Of a stretch of 64,000 nucleotides of DNA, positions 53,805-61,338 are shown piece after piece. Origin of the DNA: Clostridiaceae bacterium (GTDB lineage Bacteria; Bacillota; Clostridia; DSM-8532). A program made the position numbers and the translations under genes. The stretch is taken from positions 1 through 64,000 of the forward strand of contig JAAYPS010000043.1 of NCBI GenBank assembly GCA_012519655.1, given 5' to 3'. The notes under the pieces were generated by a model. It was given only the letters and a program-made list of their open reading frames with translations. It was not told the DNA's origin and did not search any database. Position 1 is the first letter of the stretch, and the number at the start of each line of letters is the position of its first letter.

Positions 53805-53984
53805 TATGTTAAAGAATCGGGAACCACAGCGTACTACTCGTTGCAGTTCCCAAAAACTCATATTATAGTTTGTGATTAAATATCTTTTTTTCATTTGTAT
53901 TTACTACTCATTCTTACTTTTCCAAGTCTTTGTATTTACTAATTTCTATGGGGTTATAAAATAATCCTTATTTAGATACCAAAA

Positions 53985-54389
53985 TTAGAAACACACAAAG
54001 CTGCTGATATTTTCCAGATCAGTTCCGAAATACACCCAATTAAAGCCATTCCAGCGCCATCCTGCTACTGAGCGTGGACCTACGAACACAAGCCATGCCC
54101 AGAATTGTCTGCCATTTTCAAGCCATATATATACGAACCGGAACAAGCATGGTCGTATTGCGCCAGGATCAACCGCAAGGATGGATATACCTTCATCTCT
54201 TTGAGCGGGAATAAATGAGGGAGGTGGCCCCTGTGGTGGTCCTTGTTGTCCAGGTGCCCCTAAAGGTGGTCCAAATGGTGGAGTATCCGGTCTGCCAGGT
54301 GGACTAAAAGGCGGAAAAAACCGTCTTGGTGCTCTAGGTCTGAAAAATCTTTCTATTGGTAGTTGTGCTTGATATCTGTCATCAGGCAT
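53985..54389 (-). CDS. Pro/Gly-rich protein with conserved aromatic C-terminal domain, unknown function
   Basis: PPFSPPGRPDTPPFGPPLGAPGQQGPPQGPPPS followed by FVYIWLENGRQFWAWLVFVGPRSVAGWRWNGFNWVYFGTDLENISSFVCF; ATG 54389 behind AAGGTGGTG. Confidence 0.7.
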   Translation of the reverse strand: MPDDRYQAQLPIERFFRPRAPRRFFPPFSPPGRPDTPPFGPPLGAPGQQGPPQGPPPSFIPAQRDEGISILAVDPGAIRPCLFRFVYIWLENGRQFWAWLVFVGPRSVAGWRWNGFNWVYFGTDLENISSFVCF

Positions 54390-54728
54390 ATTTATCACCA
54401 CCTTATTCTAACTTGTATTATATATTATGGTTGTTAGACATATTTGGACACTATTATGTAAAGTAAATTAAAATCAATGTGCAAAACACTTTTCTTGTTT
54501 TATATCCATCGTTAATCCATTCAATATAAAGTAAATTAATGATTTGCAAACCAATGTGAGCATCTATTATGAGTTCGCAATTGTTATATATAGTATTATT
54601 TTCAATATTTAAAAATATTGTTTTCCAATTTGAAAATAAGGTGGAAATTCTATTTATGCTATGATACAATTATTATATAGTTAAAAAATTAACAAAGATT
54701 AGTTTTGCTTGTAAAGGAGTGAAAATAC

Positions 54729-55046
54729 ATGAAAAAATATTTGAGAGTACAAATGTCCGATGGTGCTATATATGATATTCCTGCTGATATTATAGCAGAG
54801 CATAGGGCTGGATACTTTGATAATAATTCTGCTGAAAAACTTACATACCACGCAAGTTCAATTCAGCCAAGGCTTTATAGCACAGAAAAGGAATTTGCAC
54901 TGAGTAATGATGAAATCTTAATAGAATGGGCTACAACAAAAATGAAATGGAAAGAAATTGAGCCCTATGCTAAAAAGGTGGAATCTGAAGACGACAATTA
55001 TGAAAAAGAATGGGCTACTGCTGAAAAAAAGGTTATATCTGAGTAA
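54729..55046 (+). CDS. Hypothetical protein, 105 aa
   Basis: Intact ORF with AAGGAGTG RBS. Confidence 0.65.
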   Translation: MKKYLRVQMSDGAIYDIPADIIAEHRAGYFDNNSAEKLTYHASSIQPRLYSTEKEFALSNDEILIEWATTKMKWKEIEPYAKKVESEDDNYEKEWATAEKKVISE

Positions 55047-55106
55047 GAAAGTGGAGCCAATACAAATACCATTTTGGCCAACTTCTGGTCAACAGCTGAG
55101 AGATAG

Positions 55107-55147
55107 AAAAATCCCCAATGTAAAAACATTGAGGATTTCTTTGTTTT
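55107..55147 (+). terminator. Rho-independent terminator
   Basis: AAATCCCCAATGT-AAAA-ACATTGAGGATTT then CTTTGTTTT. Confidence 0.7.
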
Positions 55148-55149
55148 AC

Positions 55150-55226
55150 TGGTACGCCCGACACGATTCGAACGTGCGACACCAAGTTTAGGAAACTTGT
55201 GCTCTATCCTACTGAGCTACGGGCGC
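55150..55226 (-). tRNA. tRNA-Arg (anticodon CCU)
   Basis: Minus-strand cloverleaf GCGCCCGTAGCTCAGTAGGATAGAGCACAAGTTTCCTAAACTTGGTGTCGCACGTTCGAATCGTGTCGGGCGTACCA; anticodon loop UUCCUAA; CCA encoded. Confidence 0.95.
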
Positions 55227-55467
55227 ATATATAATCATTTCAATCAAGTAAATATTTTACTACACATCCTGGTATGTGTCAACGAGCTAAAGTGTTGATA
55301 TAATATGGTACAGAATTTGTAATTACATACAACTCTATGGTATTTGATAATACCATATGCATAAAGCTTTGCGCAGTTATACTAAGTCTATATCATTGTA
55401 AAGAACAGATATAATAAATATTTCATACCATGATAGAGGGTTAGTTTAGTGACAAGGGTGACAGAAT

Positions 55468-55734
55468 ATGGCAGATTGTTTAGCTGTATATGATTCCGGG
55501 AACTTTGCAATAAAAATCTCCAGACATTTTGAAAGGATGGGGTATGTTTTTGAAGTCATTTCGTTACCATGTAAAATTTCAACAACAGGTTGCGGTTACT
55601 GTTTGAAGTTCCCTGAAGAATATAAAGATATGGTTTTATGTGAAAGTAGAAAACTAAATATTCGGATTCGGGAATTATACAGAGTGATTAAGGGCAACTT
55701 AAAGAACACCTATGAGAAAATACCTCTGGTTTAG
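55468..55734 (+). CDS. DUF3343 (putative Se/S carrier-like) protein
   Basis: Short protein with STTGCGYCLKF motif, typical of DUF3343. Confidence 0.75.
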   Translation: MADCLAVYDSGNFAIKISRHFERMGYVFEVISLPCKISTTGCGYCLKFPEEYKDMVLCESRKLNIRIRELYRVIKGNLKNTYEKIPLV

Positions 55735-55914
55735 TATGCCGCATTGCTAAACCATATTTACATTTAACTTTAATATTGTGAGAATGTGTACTATAATAAT
55801 GGGCGAGGTTTGTTGTAGGGTAGGAGTAAATTTCCGTGTATAAGTCTTAGCTACATTTGATAAACGCTTATGTTATGGATACAAGATTTAGCTATGGAAT
55901 ACTTATGAAAATGT

Positions 55915-55962
55915 AAGGAGGAATGTATGATATAGTTATTCTCTATATCATGCAGATTTACT
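55915..55962 (+). promoter_or_regulatory. Shine-Dalgarno, hairpin and start-codon arrangement upstream of cysQ
   Basis: AAGGAGG (55915-55921), perfect 9-bp hairpin ATGATATAG-TTATTCT-CTATATCAT (55927-55951), then ATG at 55963. Confidence 0.6.
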
Positions 55963-56751
55963 ATGACAAATAATGAATTACCAAAGGTGCTTGAATTTGC
56001 AAAGGAACTAGCCAAACAAGCAGGGCGTATAATTTTAGATATTTATCAAAAGGATTTTTCGGTAGATTACAAAGATGATTCATCTCCTGTCACAGAAGCT
56101 GACAAAAAAGCCAACGATTACATTGTAAATAAGTTGAAGAAAAAATATCCAGAATGTGCTATACTAGCTGAAGAATCGAAAGATGATTCTGTAAGACTTA
56201 GTAATGATTGGTGTTTCATTGTAGATCCTTTAGATGGTACAAAGGAATTTATTAAGAAAAATGATGAGTTCACAGTAAATATTGCCCTATCATATAGAGG
56301 TAAGCCTGTTATGGGGGTTATTGGTATTCCTGTTACTGGAGAATTGTATTTTGCGGTAAAGGGGCTCGGGGCTTTCTATGAGAAGGATGGACATGTAGAA
56401 AAAATACATGTATCTACGCGGACAGAGGATATACGCCTTATGAAGAGCCGATCTCATCAATCGGATAAACTTATACAGCTTATAGAAAAAAACGAAATTA
56501 AGAATGTAATTGTAGCAGGAAGTGCCATAAAGGGATGTCTTATTGCAAAAGGCGAAGCTGAGGTTTACTACCGTTTCGGTTACACAATGGAATGGGATAC
56601 CGCTGCAATGCAATGTATAGTGGAGGAAGCTGGAGGCATATTCCGCCAGATGGATGACAGTGAAATGACATATAATCGAGTAAACAACCTGAACGAAAAG
56701 GGCTTTTATGTTATTAATCACCCAGAAAATAAATTAACTTTGAACTTTTAA
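55963..56751 (+). CDS. cysQ: 3'(2'),5'-bisphosphate nucleotidase, inositol monophosphatase family
   Basis: DSSPVTEADKKAN, WCFIVDPLDGTKEFIKKNDEFTVNIAL, EWDTAAMQCIVEEAGG. Confidence 0.9.
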   Translation: MTNNELPKVLEFAKELAKQAGRIILDIYQKDFSVDYKDDSSPVTEADKKANDYIVNKLKKKYPECAILAEESKDDSVRLSNDWCFIVDPLDGTKEFIKKNDEFTVNIALSYRGKPVMGVIGIPVTGELYFAVKGLGAFYEKDGHVEKIHVSTRTEDIRLMKSRSHQSDKLIQLIEKNEIKNVIVAGSAIKGCLIAKGEAEVYYRFGYTMEWDTAAMQCIVEEAGGIFRQMDDSEMTYNRVNNLNEKGFYVINHPENKLTLNF

Positions 56752-56821
56752 ATTATCTAAATATGCACTGTATAATTGATATAAAATGTTTAACTATTGC
56801 AATTATATGAGGAGGTAGTCA

Positions 56822-57703
56822 ATGAATCGTCTCGACAAGCTTGAAAATAAGTCAGTACATATATTAAGAGAAGCTTATGCCAACTTTCAAAATATGTGCA
56901 TGCTTTGGTCAATAGGAAAGGATAGTACTGTTTTGCTCTGGTTGGCACGAAAAGCATTCTTTGGTCATGTACCGTTCCCATTGGTGCATATTGATACCCA
57001 TTATAAAATACCTGAAATGATTGAATATAGAGATAAGCTTGCACTTGAATGGGGCTTGGACATGGTATATGGAGAAAATAAGGATGCTTTGGATAACAAA
57101 CTCACATTTCCTGATGGAAATGCAACACATATTGAATGCTGTAAGCTATTAAAAACTGAGGCTTTACGGAATACATTGAACGGGAAATGGCCGAGATACC
57201 GGCTAAATCATACAAAAAAAGTCTACGAAATAGATAGTAACACTGAACCATATACCGGCGTAATCGTTGGAGTAAGAGCAGATGAAGAAGGAAGTCGATC
57301 GAAGGAAAGATATTTCTCGCCAAGAGATAGAAACAATGATTGGGATGTTGGTGATCAACCACCTGAATTTTGGGGACAGTTTAAAACAGATTTTGCTCCG
57401 GGGACACATCTTCGTATTCACCCACTGTTAGATTGGACAGAGTTAGATGTATGGGAGTATATCAAACGTGAAAACATTCCTACAGTATCATTGTATTATG
57501 ATCATGGTCAGGGAAAGAGATATCGTTCTCTTGGCTGCTACCCTTGCACTTTTCCAGTTGATTCAAATGCAAAAAATGTTGATGATATTATTGAGGAGCT
57601 TAAAACAGGAAAATTTGCAAATATCGCTGAACGCTCTGGAAGAGCTCAGGACAAGGAAGATGGTGGAGGTCTTGAGGAATTAAGAAAAGGTGGATACATG
57701 TAG
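56822..57703 (+). CDS. cysD: Sulfate adenylyltransferase subunit 2
   Basis: [23 protein letters not shown]-loop; [35 protein letters not shown]. Confidence 0.96.
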   Translation: MNRLDKLENKSVHILREAYANFQNMCMLWSIGKDSTVLLWLARKAFFGHVPFPLVHIDTHYKIPEMIEYRDKLALEWGLDMVYGENKDALDNKLTFPDGNATHIECCKLLKTEALRNTLNGKWPRYRLNHTKKVYEIDSNTEPYTGVIVGVRADEEGSRSKERYFSPRDRNNDWDVGDQPPEFWGQFKTDFAPGTHLRIHPLLDWTELDVWEYIKRENIPTVSLYYDHGQGKRYRSLGCYPCTFPVDSNAKNVDDIIEELKTGKFANIAERSGRAQDKEDGGGLEELRKGGYM

Positions 57704-57803
57704 TTTTTGCTAGAGCAAAACTTGCTATTGTTATATCGCAGTAATGCAGTTAGAAGCAATATGATTTGGTTGTCAAAAAATCACAAAGAGGAAGGTATTT
57801 GGG

Positions 57804-59615
57804 ATGAGAAATGAGTTCTCTTTTAATAAGCTAGATTTAATGCGAAAACAAGATATGAATATAGTAATTGTGGGGCATGTGGATCACGGAAAGAGCACTG
57901 TAATAGGACGGCTTTTAGCCGATACACATTCATTACCAGATGGTAAGTTGGAGCAGGTAAAAGAAACCTGCAGACGTAATTCTAAACCATTCGAATATGC
58001 TTTTCTTTTGGATGCATTAAAAGACGAACAGTCTCAAGGTATCACTATTGATACAGCCCGTTGTTTTTTTAAGACAGAGCTAAGAAACTACATAATCATA
58101 GATGCTCCTGGCCATATAGAGTTTTTAAAGAATATGATTACAGGTGCCTCCCGAGCAGAAGCGGCACTTTTAGTCATAGATGCAAACGAAGGTGTTCAGG
58201 AAAACTCCCGACGCCACGGATATATGTTGTCCATGCTTGGTATAAAACAAGTATGTGTGCTTGTAAATAAAATGGACTTAACGGATTACAATGAAAAATC
58301 ATTTAGAAGAATTGAAAGACAATATAGACGATTTTTAAGAAGAATTGATGTTGAACCTAAATGCTTCATTCCAGTTAGTGCAATGCAAGGCGATAATATA
58401 GCAAACCATTCAAAAAATATGCCATGGTATGAGGGCATGAATGTTCTTGAGGTTTTGGACACTTTTGAGAATGAAGAATTACCTGAGGACAAGCCATTCC
58501 GTATGCCTGTTCAGGATGTATATAAGTTTACTAAAGGTGGAGATAACAGAAGAATTATTGCAGGAACAATTGAAACAGGCCAAATATCTGTTGGAGATGA
58601 AGTGGTATTCTATCCATCGGGCAAAATAACAACTATTAAATCAATAGAGGCTTTTAACCGTAATCCTCAAGAAAGTATAGGAGCAGGTTGGGCGTGTGGT
58701 TTCACCATGAGCAAACAGATTTATGTCAGGCGTGGGGAAATAATGTGTCTCACCAAAGAACTAAAACCAAAGACTACAGGTAGAATGCTTGTGAATTTAT
58801 TTTGGCTTGGTAAGAATCCTTTGGTTAAGGACAAAACCTATTATTTAAAACTAGGAACTGCTAAGGTAGCTATGCAACTTGAAGAGGTTCAAAGTGTAAT
58901 GGATGCATCTGAGCTTGTTGGAAAGAAAAAGGAACAAGTTGATCGCAATGAGGTGGCAGAGTGCATATTAACCTTGGATAAGCATATTGCATTTGACTTA
59001 ATGAGTGACATTGCAAAAACAAGCCGCTTTGTTATAGTAGACGATTATGAGATCTCCGGCGGTGGAATAGTCATGCAAGATATGGAGGATCAAACCAGTT
59101 GGGTACGTGATAAAGTTCTAATGCGTAACTACAAATGGATTGGTAGTGAAATCAGCTCAGAGATGAGAGCTTCAAAATATAAACATAGAGCTAAACTAAT
59201 ATTTATTACAGGATCGAAGGATAGTCCTAGAAAAGATTTAGGAAAAGCACTGGAAAAAGAGTTGTTTAGTGAAGGAAAGCTTGTATATTATCTAGGCATA
59301 GGAAGCGTTGTATATGGGGTTGATGCAGATTTAGTCGACAGCAAATTACTTGTACACAGCAGAAAAGAACATATTCGGAGATTGACCGAAGTTGCACATA
59401 TAATGCTTGATGCGGGGATGATATTTATCATGTCAGCAAGAGAACTTAATGCTGATGATTTTGATGTAATAAGGACAGGGATACATGATGAGAAGATTTC
59501 TGTTATCTGGGTGGGAGAAGAAAGAACCACAGATATTCCAGTAACATTGCATATTGAAGATCCTTATGATATGGAAGATTGTGTTAAGCTTATCAGAGAA
59601 CAGTTAGATGTATAA
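57804..59615 (+). CDS. cysN: Sulfate adenylyltransferase subunit 1 with degenerate C-terminal APS-kinase-like domain
   Basis: [32 protein letters not shown] GTPase motifs; C-terminal region aligns by eye to CysC but lacks the P-loop. Confidence 0.92.
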   Translation: MRNEFSFNKLDLMRKQDMNIVIVGHVDHGKSTVIGRLLADTHSLPDGKLEQVKETCRRNSKPFEYAFLLDALKDEQSQGITIDTARCFFKTELRNYIIIDAPGHIEFLKNMITGASRAEAALLVIDANEGVQENSRRHGYMLSMLGIKQVCVLVNKMDLTDYNEKSFRRIERQYRRFLRRIDVEPKCFIPVSAMQGDNIANHSKNMPWYEGMNVLEVLDTFENEELPEDKPFRMPVQDVYKFTKGGDNRRIIAGTIETGQISVGDEVVFYPSGKITTIKSIEAFNRNPQESIGAGWACGFTMSKQIYVRRGEIMCLTKELKPKTTGRMLVNLFWLGKNPLVKDKTYYLKLGTAKVAMQLEEVQSVMDASELVGKKKEQVDRNEVAECILTLDKHIAFDLMSDIAKTSRFVIVDDYEISGGGIVMQDMEDQTSWVRDKVLMRNYKWIGSEISSEMRASKYKHRAKLIFITGSKDSPRKDLGKALEKELFSEGKLVYYLGIGSVVYGVDADLVDSKLLVHSRKEHIRRLTEVAHIMLDAGMIFIMSARELNADDFDVIRTGIHDEKISVIWVGEERTTDIPVTLHIEDPYDMEDCVKLIREQLDV

Positions 59616-59766
59616 AGCTTCAACATATTGTAGATTAGCCACTAAAAACAAGATAGCGATCTACAAGACTAAAATAATCTAATAAAATGGTTGGAACCTT
59701 AGAGTAGTGTTCTGAAAACTGTAAGAAGAATATTTAATGGATATGTACTTTGTAGGAGGGGATATT

Positions 59767-60171
59767 TTGAGACTGTCACGGAAAAGCGAATATGCATTAT
59801 TGGCTCTGGTGGATCTTTCGAGACAGTATGGTAAAGAGCCTGCTAAAATTATGGATGTGTCAATAAGAAATGATATTCCAAAAAAATATTTGGAGCAAAT
59901 ATTTCTTCAGCTCAAAGGTGCAGGCTATGTAAGAAGTTTTCGTGGTGCAAATGGTGGATACTCGTTAGCTAAACCACCAGAAGAAATAACCCTTGCACAG
60001 ATTATTCGTCTAATTGATGGACCATTGGCATCGGTTGGTTCAGCAAGTCTTTATTATTTTGAACACACACCAATTGAAAAGAATAAAAAACTACTTCAGG
60101 TATTTAAGGAAATTCGGGATGAGGTATCAGAAAAGCTAGAAAGTATGAGCCTTTCTGATTTTGTAGACTGA
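59767..60171 (+). CDS. Rrf2 family transcriptional regulator
   Basis: LRLSRKSEYALLALVDLSRQYG...IPKKYLEQIFLQLKGAGYVRSFRGANGGYSLAKPPEEITLAQIIRLIDG; TTG 59767 behind AGGAGGGG. Confidence 0.9.
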   Translation: MRLSRKSEYALLALVDLSRQYGKEPAKIMDVSIRNDIPKKYLEQIFLQLKGAGYVRSFRGANGGYSLAKPPEEITLAQIIRLIDGPLASVGSASLYYFEHTPIEKNKKLLQVFKEIRDEVSEKLESMSLSDFVD

Positions 60172-60216
60172 AGTCCAGCGGTTGATTGCTCTTGACAAGG
60201 CCAACATAAGTAGTCT

Positions 60217-60312
60217 TTTTTTGAAATTTAATAATGAATTTCAAAAAAGAGGAATTTATTCCTTGCCTTCTAGTAATAAATGTAGTATTTTAAGTCTATA
60301 AACAATATAGAC
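60217..60312. promoter_or_regulatory. Cluster of three perfect dyads upstream of the TSUP gene
   Basis: TTTTTTGAAATT-N8-AATTTCAAAAAA; AGGAAT-TT-ATTCCT; GTCTATA-AACAA-TATAGAC. Confidence 0.55.
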
Positions 60313-60328
60313 ATGAGGGAGTATAAAA

Positions 60329-61075
60329 ATGGATAAAACATTTTTTCTATTCTTGCTTGCTGGCTTCTTAGCGCAGACGATAGATGGTTGTATTGGCATG
60401 GCATACGGAGTAAGCTCTACTAGTCTCTTATTAAGCTTCGGCGTGCCACCTGCGGCAGCTAGTGCATCTGTACATACGGCAGAGATTTTTACTACATTTG
60501 TTTCTGGGATTTCTCATTATAAACTTAAAAATATTGATAAAAAACTATTCTCATCTTTGGTTATCCCAGGAGTAATAGGCGGGATTATAGGAGCATATGT
60601 ATTGACAAATATAGACACAACGATAATCGAGCCAATTATTAATATTTATCTTATCGTTATGGGATTGAGAATAATATACAAAGCCTTTGGTAAACCTGTA
60701 CAGAAAGCAATACAAAATATCAAAATACAGATACTTGCAGTGGTAGGAGGATTTCTTGATGCAATAGGCGGTGGTGGTTGGGGTCCTGTTGTTACAACAA
60801 CCCTTGTTGCAAATGGGACTACTCCAAGGTATGTTATTGGATCGGTGAACGCTTCTGAATTCTTTGTAACTCTCGCACAAGCAATAACTTTCGTGACCCT
60901 TATTGGATTAGGTGATTATTGGAAGATCATTATAGCATTGGCGATAGGCGGTGTGATTGCTGCTCCTTTTGCAGCATTACTTGTAAAGAAAATATCTGCT
61001 AAAGTCATGATGATTATTGTAGGTATTGTGGTAACAGCATTGAACATTCGCAACATAATTCTTTTGTTTATATAG
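60329..61075 (+). CDS. TSUP-family (TauE/SafE) sulfite/sulfonate exporter-like permease
   Basis: FLAQTIDGCIGMAYGVSSTSLLLSFGVPPAAASASVHTAE; GGFLDAIGGGGWGPVVTTTL. Confidence 0.88.
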   Translation: MDKTFFLFLLAGFLAQTIDGCIGMAYGVSSTSLLLSFGVPPAAASASVHTAEIFTTFVSGISHYKLKNIDKKLFSSLVIPGVIGGIIGAYVLTNIDTTIIEPIINIYLIVMGLRIIYKAFGKPVQKAIQNIKIQILAVVGGFLDAIGGGGWGPVVTTTLVANGTTPRYVIGSVNASEFFVTLAQAITFVTLIGLGDYWKIIIALAIGGVIAAPFAALLVKKISAKVMMIIVGIVVTALNIRNIILLFI

Positions 61076-61150
61076 TGTTTATTTCAAATATTGTATGGTA
61101 TAAATCCAGTCTTCAGAAGAAAATAAGTAGATTTTATCGTCTTTTAATAC

Positions 61151-61188
61151 AAAAAAGGGGTGTTTGAGTATACACAGCCCCTTTTTTG
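61151..61188 (+). terminator. Rho-independent terminator after the TSUP gene
   Basis: AAAAAAGGGG...CCCCTTTTTT hairpin. Confidence 0.75.
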
Positions 61189-61338
61189 TATGATATAATT
61201 TATATTTACCATTGATATACAAGACTTTTGCGACTGAACTTTCTAAAATGACTAGCTAAAATCTGTAGAATCGCAAAATGCCAATATGCAGTGCAATATA
61301 GTCAATGCTGCTAACAATGAATAACGATGAGGGATTTA

